From NCBI GenBank assembly GCA_036489975.1, contig DASXES010000079.1:4044-68043 (forward strand): a stretch of DNA of 64,000 nucleotides, in the 5' to 3' direction. The stretch is from Roseiarcus sp036489975 (GTDB taxonomy: Bacteria > Pseudomonadota > Alphaproteobacteria > Rhizobiales > Beijerinckiaceae). A program made the translations under genes and the position numbers. Under the pieces are notes generated by a model. That model was not told where the DNA came from, searched no databases, and saw only the letters and a list, made by a program, of their open reading frames with translations. This document shows, in pieces, positions 26,911 to 34,714 of this stretch (within the stretch, counting starts at the first letter, position 1; every line of letters starts with the position of its first letter).

Positions 26911-27773
26911 TCAGTCACCCGTCGGGAAAAAAATATTGTCCCAGTCGCCGATGAGGCTGGTTGGCGGCAAGCCAGCGAAAGCGTGGCACTCGCGGATGAA
27001 ATGGGCCTGATCAAAATATCCGAGATCGTGAATGATGTCGGTCCAAAGCCGGTTCGGGTCGTCTCGGTGCGCGACCAGCGCCCTGTCGAACCGGATCGTT
27101 CGTGCAAACAGCTTCGGCGTAATTCCGACTTGTGTCGCAAAGCGGCGCTGGAACTGACTGGCGCTAAAACCGGATTTTGCGACGAGATCCTCAATTCGTG
27201 CATAGCCCCGGACGGCGATCATTCGCCGTGACGCGAAGCCGATCGCATCGTCCGAGCCCCGCTTCTCGAGCATCATCCCAATCCAGTGTTCGACGGCGGC
27301 GACGCGCGAACCGAAGTCCCGGGCCATGCGTGCGGCCTCGCGAAGAACAGCGGCGGACTTGCCGAGAACATCAACGGCTGCGGGGTCTTGATTGACCATG
27401 ACGTCATGTTGACCCCGATCAACCTGTTCAAGCCGGTCGGTTGGAACAAAATATTGAAAACGTGGATCGAGCCGGACAGACGAACGTGGGCTCGGCGATA
27501 GGTTTGCGGACCTACGACACCCACATCGGGCGTAATGCTCTCCTGGCCGCCGTCTATACGAACTCGGTATGGCTCGGCCAGGTGGATATTCAGGATTTGA
27601 TGAGGCCGCGCGGCGACAGGCCAGCACAACGACGCGCTCCCCAGTTCGAGGCGCCTCTCCTCGAACGAGCGCACGATGCCTCGAATTTGAGAACTAGGTA
27701 GCGCCCGTTTGATATCCACGGCGGAAAGCCTAGGTCGCGCCGATAGATGCGACAAGACCTCTTGTTGGCCCAA
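26911..27773 (-). pseudogene. AraC-family regulator split by a frameshift
   Basis: The N-terminal half (27773 to about 27400) reads IHLAEPYRVRIDGG, VGPQTYRRAHV and HVFNILFQPTGLNRLIGVNMT, a sensor-type domain. The continuation NQDPAAVDVLGK, RVAAVEHWIGMMLE and the two-HTH DNA-binding domain (RIEDLVAKSGFSASQFQRRF, IIHDLGYFDQAHFIRECHAF) exist only in another frame down to 26911. The switch lies near 27395-27405. Both halves are otherwise intact, so it is either a fresh mutation or a base-calling error. The regulator probably controls the adjacent SnoaL-like gene. Confidence 0.82.
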
Positions 27774-27838
27774 CTCTGATCTGTTGCGGGCTCCGCTATT
27801 GCGCTGTTATCTGGGAAACAGCAGACCTCATGGGCGGC

Positions 27839-28693
27839 TCAGCTCCGGAGCACGGCGCAGGCGCCGCCGACGGCCTGGATCCGGGAGCAAAGCCTCCGCG
27901 CTTCGCCGCCGGTCTGAGCGGGCAGGCGGACGCGGTAAAAGGGCCGCCAGCCGCGACTGCGCAGCACCGAGCCCAGCACGAATGGCTGCATGTCTCCGAT
28001 CACGCTTGAATAGTCATGCCGCGCGCGGGCGAAGGCGCGCAAGGCCGAGCCCTTCGAGAAGCTTGCCGCGATCTGCACGCCCCAGGGCGCGAACCAGCCT
28101 GAAACGACTGAGGAGGGCGCCGTCACGCGGAGCGCAGCCACGAGGCTCAGGCAGGACGAACTTTTGCCTGGCGCGGGCTCGGGCGGCGGCTTGTCGCTTC
28201 GCCAATCCTCGGCGTCATGGCCGGTGACGGCCAGCACATAGTCCTGTGTCTCGAATGGAAGCGAACCCTTCTTGGCGAGCCAGCGGGCGACCGCCGTCGG
28301 GCCGGCGTTGTAGGCGGCCGCGGCAAGGCCCAGATTGCCGAAGCGGAGTTTCAGTTCGTTCAGGAACCTTGCGGAGGCTGGGATCGCCGCGGCGGGATCG
28401 AACGGATCGATGAGTCCGCGCTCGTTCGCCGTGCCGGGCATGAACTGGGCGACCCCTTGCGCGCCGGCCGGACTGACGGCGTTCGGCCGGAACGAGCTTT
28501 CCCGCCAGATGAGCTTGGTGAAGAAGTCGGCCGGGAGCCCCTCGGCCTTGGCAGACGCTTCGACAATCCCGCACAAGGTCGCGACCGCGTTGTCAGACTC
28601 GGCGCCGGCGTCGGCGTAGGCCGGCCCGCTTAGGCAAAACACGAGCGCCGCAAGCGCGATCGCTTTCCCCCTGGCGCCGGTCAAGTCCCGCAT
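27839..28693 (-). CDS. Lytic transglycosylase with SPOR-like C-terminus
   Basis: This is a 284-residue exported protein starting at ATG 28693; a signal peptide (KAIALAALVFCLSGPAYA) follows. The SLT domain has the catalytic Glu in IWRESSFRPNAVS near residue 66, GAQGVAQFMPGTANERGL and AAYNAGPTAVARWL. It cleaves peptidoglycan glycan strands in the periplasm. The last 60 residues (PFYRVRLPAQTGGEARRLC, VGGACAV) resemble a SPOR domain, which binds denuded septal glycan; this part is an inference. Confidence 0.9.
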   Translation of the reverse strand: MRDLTGARGKAIALAALVFCLSGPAYADAGAESDNAVATLCGIVEASAKAEGLPADFFTKLIWRESSFRPNAVSPAGAQGVAQFMPGTANERGLIDPFDPAAAIPASARFLNELKLRFGNLGLAAAAYNAGPTAVARWLAKKGSLPFETQDYVLAVTGHDAEDWRSDKPPPEPAPGKSSSCLSLVAALRVTAPSSVVSGWFAPWGVQIAASFSKGSALRAFARARHDYSSVIGDMQPFVLGSVLRSRGWRPFYRVRLPAQTGGEARRLCSRIQAVGGACAVLRS

Positions 28694-28794
28694 GCGGCAC
28701 GCCTCGTGCATGCCTTTGCCCGCCAAGGCGCCGATGCTATAGGGGCCTGTCGCCCGCACGCCGCGCGTCTCCCGCCAAAGAAAGACTCTCGCAG

Positions 28795-30006
28795 ATGGCT
28801 AAGATCAAGGTCACGAATCCGGTCGTCGAACTCGACGGCGACGAGATGACACGCATCATCTGGCATCTCATTCGCGACAAGCTCATCCACCCCTATCTCG
28901 ACGTCGACCTCCAGTACTTCGACCTCTCGGTCGAGCACCGCGACGCAACCAACGACCAGATCACTATCGACGCGGCCGAGGCGATCAAGCGCGCCGGCGT
29001 GGGCGTCAAATGCGCCACCATTACCCCGGACGAAGCCCGGGTCAAAGAATTCCATCTGAAGGAAATGTGGAGAAGCCCGAACGGCACCATCCGCAACATC
29101 TTAGGCGGCGTCATCTTCCGTGAGCCGATCATCTGCAAGAACGTGCCGCGTCTCGTCCCGAGCTGGACCCAGCCGATCGTCATCGGCCGTCACGCCTACG
29201 GCGACCAGTATCGCGCGACCGATTTCAAGGTCCCTGGCAAGGGCCGCCTCACGATGCGGTTCGAGGGCGACGACGGCAAGGTGATCGAGAAGGAGGTGTT
29301 CAAGTTTCCTGGCGCGGGCGTGGCGATGGCCATGTTCAATCTCGACGATTCGATCCGCGACTTCGCCCGCGCCTCGCTCAACTTCGGCCTGACGCGCAAA
29401 TACCCCGTCTATCTGTCGACCAAGAACACGATCTTGAAAGTCTATGACGGCCGCTTCAAGGACATTTTCGAGGAAGTCTACGAGAGCGAGTTCAAGAGCC
29501 AGTTCCGGGCGCTCGGCATCACTTATGAACACCGCCTGATCGACGACATGGTGGCGGCGGCGCTCAAATGGTCGGGCGGCTACGTCTGGGCGTGCAAAAA
29601 CTACGACGGCGACGTGCAGTCGGACACGGTCGCGCAAGGCTTCGGTTCGCTCGGCCTCATGACCAGCGTGCTGATGACCCCCGATGGCAAGACGGTGGAG
29701 GCGGAGGCGGCGCACGGCACCGTCACTCGGCATTACCGCGAGCATCAGAAGGGCAATGCGACCTCGACCAACTCGATCGCTTCGATCTTCGCCTGGACGC
29801 GCGGCCTCGCCCATCGCGCCAAGCTCGACGACAACGAGGCGCTCGCCAAATTCGCCTCAACCCTCGAGAAGGTCTGTGTCGACACGGTCGAGGCCGGGTC
29901 CATGACCAAGGATCTCGCGCTTCTTGTCGGGCCTGAGCAGAAGTGGCTCTCGACCGAGGGCTTCCTCGACAAGATTGACGCAAATCTCAAGAAGGCGATG
30001 GCGTAG
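28795..30006 (+). CDS. icd: NADP-dependent isocitrate dehydrogenase
   Basis: This 403-residue TCA-cycle enzyme oxidises isocitrate to 2-oxoglutarate. It belongs to the homodimeric, eukaryote-like type usual in alphaproteobacteria: VVELDGDEMTRIIW near residue 11, the substrate motif SPNGTIRNILGG near 95, RHAYGDQYRATDF near 133, DDMVAAALKWSGGYVWACKNYDGDVQSD near 253 and EAAHGTVTRHYREHQKG near 306. Start ATG 28795 is divergent from the transglycosylase gene, 101 bases apart. Confidence 0.96.
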   Translation: MAKIKVTNPVVELDGDEMTRIIWHLIRDKLIHPYLDVDLQYFDLSVEHRDATNDQITIDAAEAIKRAGVGVKCATITPDEARVKEFHLKEMWRSPNGTIRNILGGVIFREPIICKNVPRLVPSWTQPIVIGRHAYGDQYRATDFKVPGKGRLTMRFEGDDGKVIEKEVFKFPGAGVAMAMFNLDDSIRDFARASLNFGLTRKYPVYLSTKNTILKVYDGRFKDIFEEVYESEFKSQFRALGITYEHRLIDDMVAAALKWSGGYVWACKNYDGDVQSDTVAQGFGSLGLMTSVLMTPDGKTVEAEAAHGTVTRHYREHQKGNATSTNSIASIFAWTRGLAHRAKLDDNEALAKFASTLEKVCVDTVEAGSMTKDLALLVGPEQKWLSTEGFLDKIDANLKKAMA

Positions 30007-30139
30007 CCGACCTCGCGGGTCTTCGTAGCTCGTCAGCCTGCAGCCAGCTTGCACTGGAACGGGCGCCACAGCTATCCTTGGGCGAAAGAGAGCGGTCGCC
30101 GGAAGCGGCGCAAAGCTCCGATGGGAGGACCGCCTTGTC

Positions 30140-30895
30140 ATGACAGCCATCGCTCTTTCACCGGACGGGCCGCCGCCTTCCGCGCGCGCCGAGCGGGCTC
30201 CGCTGCTCTATTGGCTCATCTTCACCGGCGTCACGGTCTTCGCCGCCACGCTGCTGTGGCGCTACGGGCTTTTTCAGCTCATGTTCGTCTCCGATCGCAC
30301 GCACATCAGCGCGGCGATCATGGTTCTCTATGTCGCCGCTTCGCTGCACTGCCTGTGGCGCACCATCGTCATCTCGCGCGAGGCTGACGCAGGCCGGCGC
30401 GCCGCCTCGCGAATCGTGGGCGGGCCTAATTTGGCGAACGAACGTCTCGAGGACCTGCCGCCGGGCCTCGTGTGCGACCATATTCGCGATCTTGCGCTGA
30501 AGGCGCGGACCCAAGGGGGAGGAAAGCTCGACCAGACTCTGTTGCTGCGTTCGCTCGCCGACAAGCTGCGCGGTTCGAATGGTTTCGGCGCCTTCGCCAG
30601 CGACACGCTGATGAAGCTCGGCCTGCTCGGCACCGTCATCGGCTTCATCATCATGCTGGCGCCCATCGCCGGGCTCGACGCGAGCGATCGCGCGTTGATG
30701 AAATCCTCGATGGGCCTGATGAGCGGCGGCATGGCTGTCGCGATGTACACGACGCTGGCCGGGCTCGTCGGTTCGATCCTGCTCAAGTTTCAGTACTACA
30801 TGCTCGATGCGGCGACGGCGAAAGTATTTTCCCGAGCCGTCGCGCTGACGGAGACGCGGGTGGTGCCGGAACTGGAGCGCGCAGGTGTGGGATGA
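30140..30895 (+). CDS. MotA/TolQ/ExbB-like proton channel protein
   Basis: This 251-residue inner-membrane protein starts at ATG 30140. It has four hydrophobic segments: about residues 24-50, 56-78, 155-178 and 196-218. The family core is TLMKLGLLGTVIGFIIMLAP followed by GLMSGGMAVAMYTTLAGLVGSILLKFQYY, as in TolQ, ExbB and MotA, which form the ring of a proton-driven motor. Between helices 2 and 3 is a cytoplasmic loop. The next gene overlaps by 11 bases. There is no ExbD/TolR or flagellar gene nearby, so its cellular task is unknown. Confidence 0.88.
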   Translation: MTAIALSPDGPPPSARAERAPLLYWLIFTGVTVFAATLLWRYGLFQLMFVSDRTHISAAIMVLYVAASLHCLWRTIVISREADAGRRAASRIVGGPNLANERLEDLPPGLVCDHIRDLALKARTQGGGKLDQTLLLRSLADKLRGSNGFGAFASDTLMKLGLLGTVIGFIIMLAPIAGLDASDRALMKSSMGLMSGGMAVAMYTTLAGLVGSILLKFQYYMLDAATAKVFSRAVALTETRVVPELERAGVG

Positions 30896-31550
30896 CTTCG
30901 GCCTTTACCCGCGCGAGGAGCCCTTCGATCCGTTCAGCGTCATGCTGTTCAAGGCGCTGCAGGTCGTCGCCTTCCTGTTCTTCATCGCCCTGCTTGCGAT
31001 CTCGCCGGAAGAGAAGGCAGGCAAGGCCGACTCAAAGGCCGAGTTCCTCATCACCATGGACTGGCCGGACAACCATCCGGACGATCTCGACCTGTTCGTG
31101 CAGGATCCCGCCGGAAACATAGCCTGGTATCGGCATCGCGAAGCCGGATTCCTGGTGCTCGACCGCGACGATCGCGGCGGCGCCAATGATTTCATCGTTG
31201 TGAACGGCAAGAAGATCTCCTCGCCGATCCGCGAGGAGATCGTCACCATCCGCGGCGTCGTTCCCGGCGAATATACCGTCAACGTCAGCCACTTCATGGC
31301 GACGACGCATGAGCCCGTGCCGGCCAGCGTGAAAGTGCAAAAGCTCAATCCGACGGCGCAGGTCGTCTTCGACGACCAGGTGTTTGTCGACCACACTGGA
31401 GACGAGAAGACCGCTGTCCGGTTCACGATCGACGCCGAGGGTAAGGTGACCGATGTCAATCGCCGGCAAAAGTCGCTGATGGAGACGTTCCGCGCCGTCG
31501 CCAGGAACGGCTCGGACCTCGATCCCAAAACCCGGACCCGGACGCGATGA
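30885..31550 (+). CDS. One-TM protein with periplasmic beta-rich domain, partner of the proton channel
   Basis: This 221-residue protein starts at GTG 30885, inside the end of the channel gene. A short cytoplasmic N-terminus ending in FDPFSV is followed by a single membrane helix (MLFKALQVVAFLFFIALLAIS) and a periplasmic part. That part contains TMDWPDNHPDDLDLFVQDPAGN, DRDDRGGANDFI and VVPGEYTVNVSHF, typical of a beta-sandwich of the kind that reads 'DVDLhVxDP...G.Y'. The topology is that of ExbD/TolR/MotB, but the helix lacks the usual Asp; an Asp precedes it. It is probably the stator partner, but its specific function is unknown. Confidence 0.8.
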   Translation: MWDDFGLYPREEPFDPFSVMLFKALQVVAFLFFIALLAISPEEKAGKADSKAEFLITMDWPDNHPDDLDLFVQDPAGNIAWYRHREAGFLVLDRDDRGGANDFIVVNGKKISSPIREEIVTIRGVVPGEYTVNVSHFMATTHEPVPASVKVQKLNPTAQVVFDDQVFVDHTGDEKTAVRFTIDAEGKVTDVNRRQKSLMETFRAVARNGSDLDPKTRTRTR

Positions 31551-32161
31551 CGGATTATGGCGACGTCATCCTCTGGCTGGCGCTCAGCTATGCGGTGCTG
31601 GGGGCGCTGCTGCTCGCGATCCTGACCTTCGCCAGGCTCAGCTGGCCGATCAAGGCGAGCCTGATCGCGGTCACAAGCGCATTCTACGTGGTGAATTTCT
31701 TCGCTTCGCGCGCTTTGCTCGGCTGGTCGTCGATCGATCCGCTGCCGCCGCGGTTCAAGCTCCTGGACGCGCGCGTCGTCGAGCCCCACTCGCTCGCGGG
31801 CGACGCGGGGGCCATCCACCTCTGGGTGGAGGAGCTGGACAAGGACAACTTTCCAAGCGGCGTGCCGCGCGCCTACCGTCTTCCCTACGACGCCAAGCTT
31901 GCGGAAAGGACCGAGGCGGCGATCAAGGCGAGCGCCGAGGGAAAGCCGCAGGGCGGCCGGACTGCGGATTTCGGAACGGGAGGCGGCGGCAACGCCGAGG
32001 CGACCGCGCGGGAGGTCACGCCCACGTCGATCACCGCGACCGCCGGCGGCGATCCCTCGACCGGCGGTTCGCCCGATCCGGCGGCCACGCAGGGCGATCG
32101 CGCGAGCATCGTCTTCACGCCGCTTGCGCCTCCGCGCATGCCGTCCAAAGACGCACAGTAA
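31547..32161 (+). CDS. Uncharacterised membrane protein of the proton-channel operon
   Basis: This 204-residue protein starts in an ATGA overlap with the previous stop. Two N-terminal helices (VILWLALSYAVLGALLLAIL and SLIAVTSAFYVVNFFASRAL) are followed by a region with FKLLDARVVEPHSLAG and AIHLWVEELD, then a Gly/Thr/Pro-rich low-complexity tail from about residue 130. The first 125 residues look conserved and folded. It probably forms a complex with the two preceding products. I recognise no family name. Confidence 0.75.
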   Translation: MTDYGDVILWLALSYAVLGALLLAILTFARLSWPIKASLIAVTSAFYVVNFFASRALLGWSSIDPLPPRFKLLDARVVEPHSLAGDAGAIHLWVEELDKDNFPSGVPRAYRLPYDAKLAERTEAAIKASAEGKPQGGRTADFGTGGGGNAEATAREVTPTSITATAGGDPSTGGSPDPAATQGDRASIVFTPLAPPRMPSKDAQ

Positions 32162-32489
32162 AGAGACGGACCGCGCCGGACTCGGCGGCCTTGGCGGGGC
32201 GCGCGCCGCCCGAGGAAGCCTGACGCCTGAACGGGTGACTTCTACCCGTTCCATTTGAGCGCGACTTGATCCGCGCTTCGATTCCGCGCAACAGCGCAGG
32301 CGCGCATTCGCGCTTCGGCCATGAAGGCGATGATCGGTTCCGATCATCGAGTCTTGGTATTATGCATGGGTCACCCGCAATCCCGCATTCGTGTCGAGGC
32401 ATATATTCGGGTTGACCGCCCGGACAGGGTTGTCGAGCTTGAGGAAACTGGCGCCATCGCTGCCGGGCTTTGCTTCAGGGGGCAGTCCA
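32162..32489. other. Intergenic region, 328 bases, holding a perfect palindrome
   Basis: There is no convincing gene. The second half contains the 22-bp palindrome and the candidate -10 described separately, followed by about 125 bases of leader to the PEP-CTERM start. GGGGG at 32478-32482 is a possible ribosome site for that gene. Confidence 0.5.
32328..32363 (+). promoter_or_regulatory. 22-bp palindrome overlapping a candidate promoter
   Basis: CGATGATCGG (32328-32337) and CCGATCATCG (32340-32349) form a perfect inverted repeat around TT. TATTAT (32358-32363) is a good -10 hexamer, and a -35 placed 17 bases before it would lie inside the palindrome. This is the expected geometry for a repressor operator. 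The next gene is the PEP-CTERM protein. A hairpin role in RNA is possible too. Confidence 0.45.
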
Positions 32490-33080
32490 ATGAAAATTTC
32501 ACTCATTCTCGCAATGGCGGCAGCGGCCATCGCCATAAGCTCGGCGGCCGAGGCTGCTTCGGTGACGATCGATTTTCCGACCGCCGGCGACTTCTGGGGG
32601 GAAATCGCTGCCGGTGAGTCCGGCTTCCTGGCCGCCGGCGACTACACGGACCCGTTATCGAGCCAATATTCCTGGATCACGAGTACAGGAAACAGCTACC
32701 CGTCGCTCAATAACTTCGTCGCGACCTCTTTCTCAGTCACAATGAATATATCCACAGGGCCTGACACAATTGCTTACGGTATCGACGGCGAGTCCGTTGA
32801 TGTCTGGCTCCCCGACTGCTGCGGCACGGAGCTGTACTCCACGGGCACTTTGACGCTGCCCAGGCCGATCCGCTTGTTCTCGACCAGCCAGATCTCGTTC
32901 ACGCTCCTGTACGACGTCGGGCAACCCAGCCCACCGAACTTTATCGAATTCGGGACCGGCACAGTCACGATTAACGGGGCCTACGCCACCCCCGAGCCTT
33001 CGACCTGGGCCATGATGCTGCTCGGCTTCGCCGGGCTGGGCTTTGGCGGTTATCGCAAGGTCAAGGGCGCCGCCGCCTAA
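32490..33080 (+). CDS. PEP-CTERM sorting-domain protein
   Basis: This 196-residue secreted protein starts at ATG 32490 with a signal peptide (ISLILAMAAAAIAISSAAEA). The central part has beta-type composition and many Ser, Thr and Asn, without a catalytic motif. The C-terminus is a textbook PEP-CTERM signal: TPEPSTWAMMLLGFAGLGF, then a basic end (GYRKVKG). Exosortase cleaves at PEP and moves the protein to the surface or matrix. No exosortase is in this window; polysaccharide genes are 24 kb away. Confidence 0.9.
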   Translation: MKISLILAMAAAAIAISSAAEAASVTIDFPTAGDFWGEIAAGESGFLAAGDYTDPLSSQYSWITSTGNSYPSLNNFVATSFSVTMNISTGPDTIAYGIDGESVDVWLPDCCGTELYSTGTLTLPRPIRLFSTSQISFTLLYDVGQPSPPNFIEFGTGTVTINGAYATPEPSTWAMMLLGFAGLGFGGYRKVKGAAA

Positions 33081-33397
33081 CGCGATCGACGCGCCGGCGC
33101 GAGCCCTTCCCCGCCCCGCGATCGGGGGGCTTTGTGCGCCCTCGACCCTCGCTCACCGGACGCAGCGCATCCAGCCGTTCAAGCGTTGCGGTTCACGGCG
33201 TTCTCGCAGCTTCCTGCGGTCCGGAGCGCGGCTTCGGATCGATTGTTTCGTCCGCGCCGCGCCTGGCGATCGACTGGAGACCCAGGCGGCGCAGCCCGCC
33301 CGCCGCCATGGGTTAAAGAATCCTTTCCAAGCGGGGGGCCAGATCCGGTCTCGCGTGTTATAAGGGGGTCGTTCGTCAGCGTTGAGTAGGAGTACCG
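33081..33397. other. Intergenic region, 317 bases
   Basis: A short perfect stem CCCCG-CGAT-CGGGG (33114-33127) followed by GGCTTT lies 34 bases after the PEP-CTERM stop and may be a weak terminator. Nothing else is recognisable. GTAGGAG just before 33398 is the likely Ku ribosome site. Confidence 0.4.
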
Positions 33398-34429
33398 ATG
33401 GCCCCCCCGCGCCCCTACTGGAAAGGCTATCTCAAGCTTTCCCTCGTCTCGTGTCCGATAGCGCTCTACACGGCGACGTCCCCAGGCGAGCGCGTCGCCT
33501 TTCGGCAAATCAACAAGAAAACCGGCAATCGGCTTCGTCAGCAGCTCGTCGACGAAGAGACGGGCGATCTGATCGACCCCGACGACAAGGGGCGGGGTTA
33601 CGAGGTCGACAAGGGAGTGTACCTGCCCGTCGAGGACGAGGAGCTCGACGCGATCGCGATCGAGAGCAGCCATACGATCGACATCGACAGCTTCGTGCCG
33701 AAATCGGAAATCGACGAGCGTTACATCGACAGCCCGTATTATCTGATTCCGGAGAACAAGGTCGCCCTGGAGGCGTTCGCGGTCATCCGCGACGCCATGC
33801 AGGACAGGAACATGGTCGCGCTCGGCCGGGTCGTCCTGTCCAAGCGCGAGCGCGTGATCATGCTCCAGCCGCGGGGAAAGGGTCTGCTCGGCGCGACGCT
33901 CAGGTACCCTTATGAGATTCGAGACGAGGGGATCTATTTCGGCGACATCGCCGAGATCCAGATCCCGAAGGACATGCTCGCGCTCGCCGAGCACATACTC
34001 GACAGCAAAACGGCGACGTTCGACCCCTCGAAATTCCACGATCGCTACGAGGAGGCGATCGTCACAATGCTGAACGAGAAGAAGGCGGGGATGCCAATCG
34101 CCAAGCAGCGTCCGATGCCGAGGATCGTCGCCGGGACGGATCTGATGGCCGCGCTGAAGCAGAGCATCGACAAGGCGAAAGAGGAAGCGCCGAAGGCGGC
34201 CGCCAGACAAGCCGCGGCCCCGGCTCCGACAGCGGCGGCGAAGCCGGCTCCGGCGCCCAAAGGCAAGCGGGCGGCGGCGAAGGGCAGCCCTGACCAGCGC
34301 GAGATGCTGTTGCCGATCGCGGGCGGGGGTCGCGCAAAGGAGGCGGGGGCGCCCGCGAAGCAAGCGCCCACGGAAGCGCCAGAGAAGCAGACGGCGCAAA
34401 AATCCGGCGCCCGAAAGAAAGCGGGCTAG
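33398..34429 (+). CDS. ku: Ku protein (non-homologous end joining)
   Basis: This 343-residue protein binds DNA double-strand ends as a homodimer. The Ku core spans about residues 1-260, with YWKGYLKLSLVSCPIALYTA, RVAFRQINKKTGNRLRQQLVDEETG, GYEVDKGVYL and YYLIPENKVALEAFAVIRDAM. The last 90 residues are low-complexity Ala/Pro/Lys (PAPAPKGKRAAAKG, QKSGARKKAG), like the lysine-rich tails that contact DNA or ligase in other bacterial Ku proteins. The usual partner ligase gene ligD is not adjacent in this window. Confidence 0.95.
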   Translation: MAPPRPYWKGYLKLSLVSCPIALYTATSPGERVAFRQINKKTGNRLRQQLVDEETGDLIDPDDKGRGYEVDKGVYLPVEDEELDAIAIESSHTIDIDSFVPKSEIDERYIDSPYYLIPENKVALEAFAVIRDAMQDRNMVALGRVVLSKRERVIMLQPRGKGLLGATLRYPYEIRDEGIYFGDIAEIQIPKDMLALAEHILDSKTATFDPSKFHDRYEEAIVTMLNEKKAGMPIAKQRPMPRIVAGTDLMAALKQSIDKAKEEAPKAAARQAAAPAPTAAAKPAPAPKGKRAAAKGSPDQREMLLPIAGGGRAKEAGAPAKQAPTEAPEKQTAQKSGARKKAG

Positions 34430-34485
34430 GGGGTTTATGGCCCGCTTGAGGAGCCGTGCGCTCGGCGAAAGAAGTCGACATTTTG

Positions 34486-34514
34486 TTGACCGGCCGGCTG
34501 GCGTATGTTATGAT
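34486..34514 (+). promoter_or_regulatory. Near-consensus sigma-70 promoter without an assigned gene
   Basis: TTGACC (34486-34491) and TATGAT (34509-34514) are separated by exactly 17 bases, five of six matches each to TTGACA and TATAAT. Transcription would start near 34520-34522, running toward the 3' end of the convergent gltS gene. No annotated gene uses it, so it points to a small RNA or short ORF. Confidence 0.5.
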
Positions 34515-34522
34515 TTTCAGAA

Positions 34523-34615
34523 ATGAGCGATGTGAGCCGTGCTCACGTTGCTCATGGGCGCGTGACCGGGTCTTTTGGGGCGCGTGACCAGGTCTTTGTC
34601 GGCGAGCGGGAATGA
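34523..34615 (+). ncRNA. Candidate small transcript with hairpin and a 30-codon frame
   Basis: Directly at the predicted start of transcription, ATGAGCGATGTGAGC (34523-34537) pairs with GCTCACGTTGCTCAT (34541-34555) around a CGT loop, with three unpaired or mismatched positions. A frame from ATG 34523 to TGA 34615 encodes 30 residues (MSDVSRAHVAHG at its beginning). There is no Shine-Dalgarno sequence; if translated it would be nearly leaderless. A structured small RNA is equally possible. Confidence 0.3.
34556..34597. repeat. 20-base direct repeat, two copies
   Basis: GGGCGCGTGACC(G/A)GGTCTTT occurs at 34556-34575 and 34578-34597, with one mismatch and a period of 22 bases. It follows immediately after the hairpin arm. 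Confidence 0.7.
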
Positions 34616-34714
34616 CGCGCAAATGGCGCCGTAACGCATTGGAATCGCTCGAAACGGACGCGAGAATGGCTATCCGCCGGCTCGGCCGTCAAGAATCGGA
34701 TAATGCGCCGGCCT

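Noticed and set aside
30140..32161. Zorya-type phage defence because of the MotA-like channel
   Set aside because: No OmpA/MotB-type ZorB, no helicase or nuclease genes follow; only the channel family is shared.
33114..33133. Strong terminator after the PEP-CTERM gene
   Set aside because: The stem is only 5 bp and the T-run three bases, so it is mentioned in the gap note and not called as a feature.
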